Source of the DNA: Chloroflexota bacterium
GTDB taxonomy: Bacteria > Chloroflexota > Ktedonobacteria > Ktedonobacterales > Ktedonobacteraceae
NCBI GenBank assembly: GCA_005879655.1
Contig: VBJK01000467.1
Coordinates: forward strand, 1 to 9,509
DNA: 9,509 nt
Reading direction: 5' to 3'
The notes below the pieces were generated by a model, which saw only the letters and a program-made list of their open reading frames with translations, did not search any database and was not told the DNA's origin. Shown in pieces: positions 1 to 6,343 of the stretch. Each line of letters starts with the position of its first letter. The stretch's first letter is position 1. Made by a program: the position numbers and the translations under genes.

Positions 1-327
<327 letters not shown>

Positions 328-404
328 GGGCTTTTAGCTCAGGTGGTTAGAGCGCAGTCCTGATAAGACTGAGGTCCCTGGTTCGAGTCCAGGAAGGCCC
401 ACCA
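328..404 (+). tRNA. tRNA-Ile (anticodon GAT), CCA encoded
   Basis: This is a complete 77-base cloverleaf. The acceptor stem is GGGCTTT with AAGGCCC (one G-U pair). The anticodon stem CAGTC/GACTG closes the loop CTGATAA with anticodon GAT. The T-arm is CCTGG-TTCGAGT-CCAGG. The discriminator A401 and an encoded CCA (402-404) follow. Ile-GAT next to Ala-TGC in the 16S downstream spacer is the classic bacterial arrangement. The CCA abuts a rearranged tRNA-Ala-like segment with no spacer. Confidence 0.97.
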
Positions 405-481
405 TCGCGGAAGTGGGGGTTCGAGTCCCCTCATCTCCATACATGGGGATGTAGCTTAGTTGGTAGAGTGCCGCGCTTTGA
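405..481 (+). pseudogene. Rearranged tRNA-Ala-like locus: 3' half upstream of 5' half (permuted tRNA or remnant)
   Basis: Positions 405-439 are the 3' half of a tRNA-Ala-like gene: anticodon-stem strand CGCGG 406-410, variable region AAGT, T-arm GGGGG-TTCGAGT-CCCCT 415-431, acceptor strand CATCTCC 432-438, discriminator A439. Five bases (TACAT) follow, then the 5' half at 445-480: acceptor GGGGATG 445-451, D-arm, anticodon-stem strand CCGCG 471-475 and loop CTTTG. The two acceptor strands therefore form a hairpin with a short loop, as in circularly permuted tRNA genes. All stems pair, including CCGCG with CGCGG, which differs from the intact neighbour's CCGCC/GGCGG. The acceptor G3-U70 pair used by alanyl-tRNA synthetase is kept. 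Joining A481 to T405 gives a seven-base anticodon loop, CTTTGAT. It may be a working permuted tRNA, or the remains of a tandem duplication with both outer halves deleted; nothing here shows expression. Confidence 0.6.
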
Positions 482-505
482 GGGGATGTAGCTTAGTTGG
501 TAGAG
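445..505 (+). repeat. 24-bp direct repeat from duplicated tRNA-Ala 5' halves
   Basis: The first 24 bases of the tRNA-Ala 5' half (acceptor strand, D-arm, up to GGTAGAG) occur identically at 445-468 and 482-505, 37 bases apart. A matching 3'-half duplication exists at 420-440 and 535-555 (TTCGAGTC, one differing base, then CCTCATCTCCAT). These repeats show that the region arose by duplication of a tRNA-Ala gene and could support further recombination. Confidence 0.85.
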
Positions 506-554
506 CGCCGCCTTTGCACGGCGGAGGTCAGGAGTTCGAGTCTCCTCATCTCCA
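482..554 (+). tRNA. tRNA-Ala (anticodon TGC), CCA not encoded
   Basis: This is a complete 73-base cloverleaf. The acceptor stem GGGGATG/CATCTCC has the alanine identity pair G3-U70. The D-arm is GCTT/GAGC, and the anticodon arm CCGCC-TTTGCAC-GGCGG carries anticodon TGC. The variable region is AGGTC and the T-arm AGGAG-TTCGAGT-CTCCT. The discriminator is A554, followed by TCT rather than CCA, so CCA must be added enzymatically, unlike the tRNA-Ile next to it. One base (A481) separates it from the rearranged tRNA segment upstream. Confidence 0.96.
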
Positions 555-570
555 TCTAGAAGTATCTCGT

Positions 571-594
571 CCACCCGTTTGTACATGCGGGTGG
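571..594 (+). other. Hairpin in front of 5S rRNA
   Basis: CCACCCG (571-577) pairs perfectly with CGGGTGG (588-594) around a 10-base loop. The CGGGT part (588-592) could instead pair with ACCCG (713-717) behind the 5S gene, which extends 5S helix I into a processing stem. The two pairings exclude each other, so this may help 5S maturation. That role is inferred. Confidence 0.5.
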
Positions 595-712
595 GATGGT
601 GACTATAGCGAAAGGGAAACACCCGTTCCCATCCCGAACACGGTAGTTAAGCCTTTCAGCTCTCACGATACTGTGTGGGCAACTGCATGGGAAAATAGGA
701 CGTTGCCATTCC
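593..712 (+). rRNA. rrf: 5S ribosomal RNA
   Basis: This is a sequence of about 120 bases with the 5S hallmarks. Helix I pairs GGGATGG (593-599) with CCATTCC (706-712) through one G-U. The central part has GTTCCCATCCCGAACACGG at about 625-643 followed by AGTTAAGCC, which is the conserved 5S loop B/C region. The length is normal. It starts only 38 bases after tRNA-Ala(TGC), where a 23S gene of about 2.9 kb would normally lie. A terminator follows directly. Confidence 0.93.
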
Positions 713-739
713 ACCCGCCTGTATGGGCGGGTTTTTTTT
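711..739 (+). terminator. Rho-independent terminator of the rRNA operon
   Basis: CCCGCC (714-719) pairs with GGCGGG (726-731) around a six-base loop, followed at once by eight T residues (732-739). This is a textbook intrinsic terminator ending the 16S-tRNA-5S transcript. Confidence 0.93.
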
Positions 740-821
740 GTGCTTAGACAGCGGTGCAATACCTGCCACAGGTAAGGTGTCAATTATTGAAACACAACAT
801 TTTGGAAGTTGAGTATAAATA

Positions 822-860
822 GTTGAAGAGAGAAAATCCAGCAGATTTTCTCTCTTCAAC
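822..860. terminator. 17-bp perfect inverted repeat, probable coaX terminator
   Basis: A perfect 17-bp stem (822-838 with 844-860) encloses the five-base loop CAGCA. It lies 19 bases past the stop codon of the minus-strand coaX gene and about 80 bases past the rRNA terminator. On the minus strand the stem is followed by TATTTATA, which is T-rich but has no clean T run. It most likely ends or protects the coaX transcript; its symmetry would also let it act on rightward transcription. Confidence 0.6.
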
Positions 861-879
861 CCTCACAACCCCTTATTGC

Positions 880-1665
880 TTACCTAGCTCGTAGCCTCTC
901 ATACGCCAGCCGCAATCCCTCCAACGGCAAATACTGATTGACATGCTCAATCTCAGGAATCAGCGGAGCCATCAGTTGAGCAAGACCGCCATGGGCAATA
1001 ATATGGACATTACATTCCTCCGTCACCCCTGGTATCTCCTGACGTAAGCGCTTGAGCAAGCCTTGCACCAGGCCAACATGTCCGTAAATGATGCCCGACT
1101 GCATATTCTCGCTCGTATTTTTGCCTAGCGCTGAACGTGGGGGCACTAGGTCAACTCGATAGAGTCGCGATGCTGCACTGCTCAATGCCTCAGCTGAGAT
1201 GACCAGACCAGGGGCGATGGCACCGCCTAAGAAATCTCCTTCAGAGGAGACCACATCAAAGGTTGTGGCTGTACTAAAGGCAATGATAATAGCCGGTCCA
1301 CCATAAAGGTGATATGCGGCCAGCGTCGTCATGATGCGGTCCGATCCTAGTTCCCAGGGATTGTCAACGAGTAAGCTAACCCCTAGGTCCAGGTTATGTG
1401 AAATCACGAAGGCTTCTTTTTTGCAATAATGCATCGCAAGATCTTGGAATACAGGTGTTAGCGGCGGTACTACGCTTGACATAATGATGTCATCAATATT
1501 GTTCAGACTATATCCCGCATGGCGCAGAAGATCATTTAAGACCATTGCGTACTCGTCGGTAGTTCGTTGCCGTGCCGTCGAAACAACCCAATGATGTTTC
1601 ATTGTTGCATCGTTATATAGGCCAAATTTGATATTCGTGTTGCTAATATCGATAGCCAGTAACAT
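880..1665 (-). CDS. coaX: Type III pantothenate kinase
   Basis: The 261-residue protein matches the type III pantothenate kinase (CoaX) family, which phosphorylates pantothenate in the first step of coenzyme A synthesis in the cytoplasm. It has the ASKHA-fold landmarks: N-terminal phosphate motif DISNTN (residues 6-11), NPWELGSDR (102-110) with the catalytic Asp109, GGAIAPG (147-153), IIAHGGLA (222-229) and the C-terminal PLEGLRLAYER (247-257). Length is normal. Two motifs are unusual. The first phosphate motif has Ser8 where DxGNT has Gly. The second reads AFSTATT (129-135) where the family has DxGTATT, so both the Asp and the Gly are replaced. Family membership is secure, but full kinase activity is not. 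The ATG start has only a weak upstream AAGTGG ribosome site. The gene follows the two-membrane-segment gene on the same strand, 74 bases apart. Confidence 0.9.
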   Translation of the reverse strand: MLLAIDISNTNIKFGLYNDATMKHHWVVSTARQRTTDEYAMVLNDLLRHAGYSLNNIDDIIMSSVVPPLTPVFQDLAMHYCKKEAFVISHNLDLGVSLLVDNPWELGSDRIMTTLAAYHLYGGPAIIIAFSTATTFDVVSSEGDFLGGAIAPGLVISAEALSSAASRLYRVDLVPPRSALGKNTSENMQSGIIYGHVGLVQGLLKRLRQEIPGVTEECNVHIIAHGGLAQLMAPLIPEIEHVNQYLPLEGLRLAYERLRAR

Positions 1666-1739
1666 AAGTGCACCACTTTCTTATGCTCTTTCAATAAGGT
1701 TGTTCTGCATAATCATTGATGAGTAAATTATCCAATTAA

Positions 1740-2393
1740 CTACTGAACTGAGGCGGCGTACTGCTTCAGGACTGTGCCGATTGCCGCAGGGTCGCCGTGG
1801 GCCATGTCGTTAACAAGCACAACTTCCTTAGCGGTACGCGTATCCAGGAATGCCAGGGATGTCGGTGCACGCAGGCGGCGGCGACTCAACCGTATGACCG
1901 CTGGAGCAAGTCCTCTCCCTTGGGTCTGGCTCGCGGCATGTTTTGTTATGCTCGGCGTTTGCTTGTCTTCCTCGCTGTGCGCTGGCGGTGGCATACCACG
2001 AGCTGTAACGTATCGTATATTGATAAGTGGCACGTGGGTAATCTTCTTGCCCGCTTGCTGCACAAAATCTTCTGGTGTAATGACGATGATCTGTTGGCTT
2101 GCTGTCTTGAGCCGATAGATATCACTAATCATTGTCCAGGCGCTACCTAAGCCGATAAACAAGAAGCTTCCCAGTAGGATCGTAGCAAAGATGGCTGAGA
2201 AAAGACCATGTTCATAGTTGAATGGGATGACTATAGGGGCAACCATGCCGCATAGCCCTAGCCCTAGTAGCATGCCAAGCGCCCAGCCTACTATGCCCAG
2301 GATGACTTTTTGACGCAACAGGGGAAATACTACCCATCCTGCTGGAAGATCGGTACTATCTCTGGCTCGTGCGAGTATCTCTTCTGCTATCAT
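1740..2393 (-). CDS. Unrecognised protein with two membrane segments and a possible PH-like domain
   Basis: I do not recognise this 217-residue protein. After about 28 residues there are two strongly hydrophobic segments (about 30-56 and 63-88) joined by a short loop. A soluble part rich in beta-type sequence follows (about 95-130, QQIIVITPEDFVQQAG and HVPLINIRYV), which resembles the bacterial PH-like domains found behind paired membrane helices. A polar linker (about 134-160), an Arg-rich stretch RLSRRRLR and a C-terminal segment (about 175-217) come next. The PH-like reading is a weak inference. The start is well supported: ATG with AAGGAG (2401-2406) seven bases upstream. It probably shares a transcript with coaX, driven by the leftward extended -10 promoter at 2438-2446. 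No link to coenzyme A is evident. Confidence 0.75.
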   Translation of the reverse strand: MIAEEILARARDSTDLPAGWVVFPLLRQKVILGIVGWALGMLLGLGLCGMVAPIVIPFNYEHGLFSAIFATILLGSFLFIGLGSAWTMISDIYRLKTASQQIIVITPEDFVQQAGKKITHVPLINIRYVTARGMPPPAHSEEDKQTPSITKHAASQTQGRGLAPAVIRLSRRRLRAPTSLAFLDTRTAKEVVLVNDMAHGDPAAIGTVLKQYAASVQ

Positions 2394-2437
2394 GAAAATG
2401 CTCCTTGTTACTCAGTCTTGATCATAACTTGTGCCAT

Positions 2438-2446
2438 ATTATAGCA
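2438..2446 (-). promoter_or_regulatory. Leftward extended -10 promoter element
   Basis: On the minus strand the sequence reads TGCTATAAT (2446 to 2438), a perfect -10 hexamer with the TGn extension, 44 bases before the ATG at 2393. No good -35 is present at 16-18 bases, which is acceptable for an extended -10 promoter. It would drive the membrane-protein gene and perhaps coaX. Confidence 0.5.
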
Positions 2447-2477
2447 GAAGGTACGTGATTTTTTGTACCGAGTAGCT

Positions 2478-2511
2478 GCGCAATTCATTGCGCGACCACA
2501 TGCGCTATAAT
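2478..2511 (+). promoter_or_regulatory. Rightward promoter with overlapping palindromic operator candidate
   Basis: A perfect TATAAT lies at 2506-2511, 39 bases before the TTG start at 2551. A weak -35 (TTCATT, 2484-2489) sits 16 bases upstream of it. The -35 region is covered by a palindrome, GCGCAAT-TC-ATTGCGC (2478-2493), the typical size and place of a repressor operator. This would be the promoter of the murF-alr gene. The regulator is unknown. Confidence 0.5.
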
Positions 2512-2538
2512 AGAGCAGAATTACGATGATGCAAGTTG

Positions 2539-2553
2539 TGGAGGACAACATTG
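2539..2553 (+). promoter_or_regulatory. Ribosome binding site and TTG start of the MurF-like frame
   Basis: TGGAGGA (2539-2545) stands five bases before a TTG codon at 2551-2553. An earlier in-frame TTG at 2536 overlaps this site and has none of its own, so 2551 is the better start. The protein then begins MIYLEHLLVATHG. Confidence 0.7.
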
Positions 2554-3531
2554 ATCTACCTCGAACACCTACTCGTAGCCACACACGGCACATTGCGATC
2601 TCAGGGCAAGCAAACCCACTTTGCGGCATTCAATCACGATAGTCGTCAGCTGGTATCTGGCGAATTCTTTGTGGCGGTACGCGGCGAATATAGCGATGGA
2701 CATGATTACTTGCTGTATGCCGTCCAACTCGGTGCTGCTGGCTTGTTGGTTGAAGCACGTGTCATCAATAATCTTGCACAAGAGACGCTTGCCCAGTTGG
2801 AACATGTCACGATCGTTGTGGTGGAAAACACACGTCTTGCTCTGCGTCAATACGCCGCATATATCCTGGAACGCTGGCATCCTACGGTGATCGCGGTGAC
2901 AGGTAGCGTCGGCAAGACGACGACGAAAGAGGCGATCGCAACCGTACTGGCGCAATCCTTCCCGACATTCAGGAGCTGGCAAGGGTACAACGATCTGCTG
3001 GGCATTCCGCTCTCACTAGGCCGTCTTGAGCCACAGCAGCAATTCGCTGTGCTGGAACTGAGCTGTGATCATCCAGGGGAGATTACAGAGCTGTGTAATA
3101 TCGTACACCCGCATACAGGAGTCATCACGCACGTCAGTCCCACACAGTTACAATACTTTGGTGATATTGAACAGCTGGTGCAAGAATTCGGTCAATTGTT
3201 CACCTGTCTGCCCGCCGATGGCTATAGTGTCCTTAACGAAGATAACTGGTATGATCTGCCTGCTGTTACCTCTCTGCTACCAATGAAAACGGCACGCTAC
3301 GATTATACGGCCTCGCTACCTATCGGCTATATCTCACAGGTCGCAGCAACGTGGCAGGGGCTCCAGGCCCACTATTACAGCAGGCGTGTCAATGGGTCAG
3401 AGACCGCTCAGGGTAGGGGAATACAGTTGGCATCTCGCCTGGTCGGGGGACATCATGTTGCTACCATGCATATGGCCTATCTCGTTGGCAAATTCTATGG
3501 TGTACCCGAAGAGCACGCGCATACTCGATGA
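2551..3531 (+). pseudogene. MurF-like Mur ligase domain, 5' part of a broken murF-alr fusion
   Basis: MurF joins D-Ala-D-Ala to the UDP-MurNAc tripeptide in the cytoplasm. This 326-residue frame covers the MurF N-terminal domain (HDSRQLVSGEFFVAVRGE, about 29-46), the ATP loop VTGSVGKTTTKE (about 116-127) and the central domain up to LVGGHHVATMHMAYLVGKFYG (about 298-318). It then stops at TGA 3529-3531. The next MurF motif (ILDDTHNAAP) appears at once but in the +2 frame. Relative to E. coli MurF about 26 residues, including the PGR motif, are missing at the joint (3511-3523). A deletion not divisible by three therefore fits better than a simple base error. Even before the break, catalytic positions differ. 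The family aHLE is TQLQ (198-201), the carbamylated Lys position in AKxE is Phe213, and the EMG motif is ELS. The ligase is probably inactive. A working MurF is expected elsewhere in the genome. Confidence 0.7.
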
Positions 3532-3610
3532 TACCCACAATGCTGCTCCTGCCGCAGTCCTGGCGGCACTCGCTACGCTGCAAGCTGTCACACCGCAGGG
3601 GGGACGGCGC

Positions 3611-5122
3611 ATGGCTATCTTAGGCGATATGGTGAATCTGGGCGGCTATGAACAGGAGGCCCATTATCTAGCTGGTGTTGTTGCGGCACATACGGTAGAT
3701 TACCTGATCACACGTGGCGAACGTGCGGCCATGATCGCGGACGCAGCCTATAAGGAGGGCTTGTCCGCTGAACGCATCATTGTCACGTCGAACTATGAAG
3801 ATGCGGCACAGGCCGCTGATCATATTCTTGCGGCATTGTCGGAAGAAGATCCACAGGCTGCTTGCAATCACGTTGTTCTTGTTAAAGGTTCAGAAACTAC
3901 ACGTATGGAGCGCGTGACGGAACTGCTCATGGCGCAGCCCGCTCTGGCCGCAGAGCAATTGGTGCGTCAGACGCCCGGCTGGAAGCAAATAGTCGTGGCA
4001 CGTGCGGAACGGCCAACCTGGGTAGAGATCAATTTGCGCGCCATCGCCAATAACACACGCAAAGTGAAAGAGATCGTAGGTCCGCATGTCGATATCCTGG
4101 TCAGTCTCAAAGCCGATGCCTATGGCCATGGAGCGATGAAAGTCGCACGTACTGTCCTTCACAATGGAGCCAGTATGCTAGGCGTTGCCACGGTGAGCGA
4201 GGCCACACCATTGCGCGAGGCAGGAATTACGGCTCCTATCCTTGTTTTCGGTTATATTCCGCTCTGGCAGATGCGCGAGGCTGCCCGCCTTGGTGTCACT
4301 GCTACACTCTATGCCATCGAAGCTGCCCAGGCCCTATCGCGTGCCGCCCTTGCATTGCAAAAAACAATGAAAGTCCATATCAAAGTAGATACTGGCATGA
4401 GTCGTTTAGGCATACGCTATGAACAGATCGACGAAATCAGCGCGCTCGTGCGAGAAGTTAACAGGCTCCCCGGACTTGAACTAGAGGGTCTCTACACGCA
4501 CTTTGCCAATGCCGATGCCAGTGATCAAAGCTATACCCTGAAGCAACTGAACCGCTTCCAACAGGTCCTTGAGCAACTGGAAAAACAGGGATTATGCCCA
4601 CCAATTGTTCATGCTTGTAACAGTGCTGCTACCATAAGTCTTCCTGCTGCGTATTATAATATGGTACGTGTAGGTGTTGCGGTTTATGGACTTGACCCCT
4701 CAGCAGATGTGCGTCTTCCTGTGGGTTTTCGCGCCGCGCTATCCTTCAAAACGCAAGTAGCTCAGGTAAAGATAGTACCGGCAGGCGAAGGTATCAGTTA
4801 TGGTTGTACCTACATAACGAAACAGCCCACACGCATCGCTATCCTGCCAGTGGGGTACGCAGATGGTTTCCGCCGCGCACCAAAAAATTGGGGAAGTGTG
4901 CTCATTCACGGTCAAGAGGCACCGATCCTGGGACGTGTCTGTATGGATCAATGTATGATTGACGTAACCCACATACCGCAGACACGTATCGGCGACGAAG
5001 TAGTCCTGATTGGTCGCCAGGGGAATGCCGAACTCACAGCGGAAACGGTTGCCGAACGCCTGGGTACCATCAACTATGAAGTGGTTTCTGAGATCCTCGC
5101 CCGCGTACCTCGTGTGGACTAA
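3611..5122 (+). CDS. alr: Alanine racemase with residual MurF C-terminal domain (3' part of murF-alr fusion)
   Basis: Alanine racemase is a PLP enzyme that makes D-alanine for peptidoglycan. The frame is open from well upstream. The MurF C-terminal domain resumes at about 3518 (ILDDTHNAAP, ILGDMVNLGGYEQEAH, VVLVKGSETTRME, to about 3925), and the racemase domain runs from PTWVEINLRAIANN (about 4013) to the stop. Its key parts are intact: PLP lysine in SLKADAYGHG (Lys codon 4109-4111), VDTGMSRLG, NSAAT, catalytic tyrosine in ISYGCTY (codon 4799-4801), LPVGYADG and GRVCMDQCMIDVT. About 370 residues is a normal racemase length. I give ATG 3611 as start because GGGGGGA lies six bases upstream. ATG 3905 or 3929 would yield the racemase almost alone. 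MurF-Alr fusions are known, notably in Bacteroidota, so the intact ancestor was probably one protein of about 860 residues. Racemase activity depends on internal initiation after the frame break, or on the break being a sequencing error. Confidence 0.85.
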   Translation: MAILGDMVNLGGYEQEAHYLAGVVAAHTVDYLITRGERAAMIADAAYKEGLSAERIIVTSNYEDAAQAADHILAALSEEDPQAACNHVVLVKGSETTRMERVTELLMAQPALAAEQLVRQTPGWKQIVVARAERPTWVEINLRAIANNTRKVKEIVGPHVDILVSLKADAYGHGAMKVARTVLHNGASMLGVATVSEATPLREAGITAPILVFGYIPLWQMREAARLGVTATLYAIEAAQALSRAALALQKTMKVHIKVDTGMSRLGIRYEQIDEISALVREVNRLPGLELEGLYTHFANADASDQSYTLKQLNRFQQVLEQLEKQGLCPPIVHACNSAATISLPAAYYNMVRVGVAVYGLDPSADVRLPVGFRAALSFKTQVAQVKIVPAGEGISYGCTYITKQPTRIAILPVGYADGFRRAPKNWGSVLIHGQEAPILGRVCMDQCMIDVTHIPQTRIGDEVVLIGRQGNAELTAETVAERLGTINYEVVSEILARVPRVD

Positions 5123-5153
5123 AGCACAAGGCATGTCATGGCCCAGCGGGGCC

Positions 5154-5230
5154 CCCATAAAGGATGCGCCTACAATGGGATGCGCGGCCTGCGAGGTGTG
5201 TCCGTCCCATTAGGGGGCATCCTTTATGGG
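5154..5230. repeat. 77-base inverted-repeat element with perfect 14-bp ends
   Basis: CCCATAAAGGATGC (5154-5167) is the exact reverse complement of GCATCCTTTATGGG (5217-5230). Inside, CCTA..ATGGGA (5169-5180) pairs with TCCCATTAGG (5205-5214) with a two-base bulge, so most of the element folds into one long hairpin around a GC-rich tip. There is no T run after it, so it is not a classic terminator. Size and symmetry fit a REP-like or miniature inverted-repeat element, or a structured 3' end of alr. Copies elsewhere cannot be checked here. Confidence 0.7.
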
Positions 5231-5259
5231 TGCCCTGAGGAGTTACTGAAAGTAAAACC

Positions 5260-6231
5260 ATGCAAGAGTATACAGTAACAGAGCAACACAGCACCGCCAC
5301 CAAGCCGCTCAGCGCTGTGGGTATTGCTAATCCAGCTTCTGGTGGCTATATCTACCACGTACAGCAAATTAAGGAGACTATCGCCTTTTTACAACAGCAA
5401 GGCTGGCGGGTGGAGTTAAAACTCACTCAAGCCATGGGCGATGCGCGTAGGCTGGCACGCGAAGCGGTGGCACAACACATTGATGTCGTTATTGCGGTTG
5501 GTGGCGATGGAACCATTAATGAGATTATTCAAGGACTTGCAGGGAGTGAGACTGCTCTGGGCGTACTGCCAAATGGTACCGTGAACGTTTGGGCTAGAGA
5601 AGTCGGTATTCCTATTGATATGGTGGGTGCGCGTGAGGTGCTCCTCAATGGACAAAGACAGAGCATCGATCTGGGAAAAATCAACGAGCGCTACTTTCTC
5701 TTGATGGCGGGCATTGGTCTAGATGGCGAAGTAACACATGCAGTGGAAAAGAAACGAGCTAAGTGGCTTGGAGCCATCGGCTATGCCTTAGTGGGCATCT
5801 GGCTTGGTTTGGGCTATGGAGGCTTCAGAACGGTTCTTCAACTGCATGGGCGGGTGATCAAAACCAATGCGCTGCAAGTGATTATTGGCAATACCCAGCT
5901 CTATGCTGGGACTATTAAATATACGTGGCGGGCGAAATGCAATGACGGTCTGCTAGATGTCTGTATCGTGCGGCGACAGAATCTGTTCCGGCGTTTTCTG
6001 GTCTTTCTAGACTTTTTGCTTCACCGCGAGCAACGACGCCAGTGGATTCGTTATGAGCAATGCACCGAGGTTAAGATACGCACACGCAAGCCGACCGCTA
6101 TTCAGATCGATGGTGATGCGATGGGCTACACTGCTAGTGGGTATCCAGCGACAATTATTCGTATTGTGCCTAATGCCCTGAAAGTAATAGTTCCCCAACA
6201 GACTCCCGAAGTGTTATTTGATGACGCCTGA
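5260..6231 (+). CDS. Diacylglycerol kinase-family lipid kinase
   Basis: The 323-residue protein belongs to the diacylglycerol kinase catalytic-domain family (DgkB/YegS type), cytoplasmic enzymes that phosphorylate lipids such as diacylglycerol at the membrane face. Motifs in order: NPASGG (24-29), the nucleotide loop GGDGTINE (81-88), LPNGTVNVWARE (103-114), IDLGKIN (136-142), AGIGLDGEV (150-158), NDGLLDV (228-234) and QIDGDAMG near residue 290. Length is typical. No signal peptide or membrane helix is clear; the hydrophobic stretch at about 170-187 is part of the fold in this family. Upstream the frame is closed by TGA at 5236, so ATG 5260 is the first usual start. Its AGGAG (5238-5242) lies a long 17 bases away, suggesting weak translation. 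The true substrate (diacylglycerol, ceramide-like or other) cannot be told from sequence. It lies 180 bases before the dynamin-like gene. Confidence 0.92.
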   Translation: MQEYTVTEQHSTATKPLSAVGIANPASGGYIYHVQQIKETIAFLQQQGWRVELKLTQAMGDARRLAREAVAQHIDVVIAVGGDGTINEIIQGLAGSETALGVLPNGTVNVWAREVGIPIDMVGAREVLLNGQRQSIDLGKINERYFLLMAGIGLDGEVTHAVEKKRAKWLGAIGYALVGIWLGLGYGGFRTVLQLHGRVIKTNALQVIIGNTQLYAGTIKYTWRAKCNDGLLDVCIVRRQNLFRRFLVFLDFLLHREQRRQWIRYEQCTEVKIRTRKPTAIQIDGDAMGYTASGYPATIIRIVPNALKVIVPQQTPEVLFDDA

Positions 6232-6343
6232 GGATGTCCACTCCTATTCTCTTTTAAGAGAGTACTTGTAAGAATAACAAGAGCCAATAAAAAAAATGTT
6301 CCTTCAATGGGCCTTCCATCGTCTTATTATTGCAAAGTAGTCT

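Noticed and set aside
405..439. tRNA 3' fragment as the attachment-site scar of an integrated element
   Set aside because: No integrase or element sequence lies nearby, and a matching 5' half follows only five bases later, which an attachment scar does not explain.
405..554. A tRNA-Ala gene interrupted by an intron
   Set aside because: The order is 3' half, 5' half, then a complete gene, and the full tRNA at 482-554 is uninterrupted.
431..783. Several open frames of 60-95 codons on both strands over the tRNA and 5S genes
   Set aside because: They lie wholly on structured RNA genes and the terminator, have no ribosome sites worth noting, and resemble no protein.
2569..2982. A 137-codon minus-strand frame over the MurF-like region
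   Set aside because: It is antisense to recognisable MurF sequence including the ATP loop and has no domain-like character.
3500..3531. Programmed ribosomal frameshifting in murF-alr
   Set aside because: There is no slippery heptamer or clear stimulatory structure, and about 26 family residues are absent at the joint, which frameshifting cannot supply.
6248..6280. Short inverted repeats after the lipid kinase gene as a terminator
   Set aside because: The first stem would have a two-base loop, the second is a five-pair AT-rich stem, and no T run follows on the coding strand.
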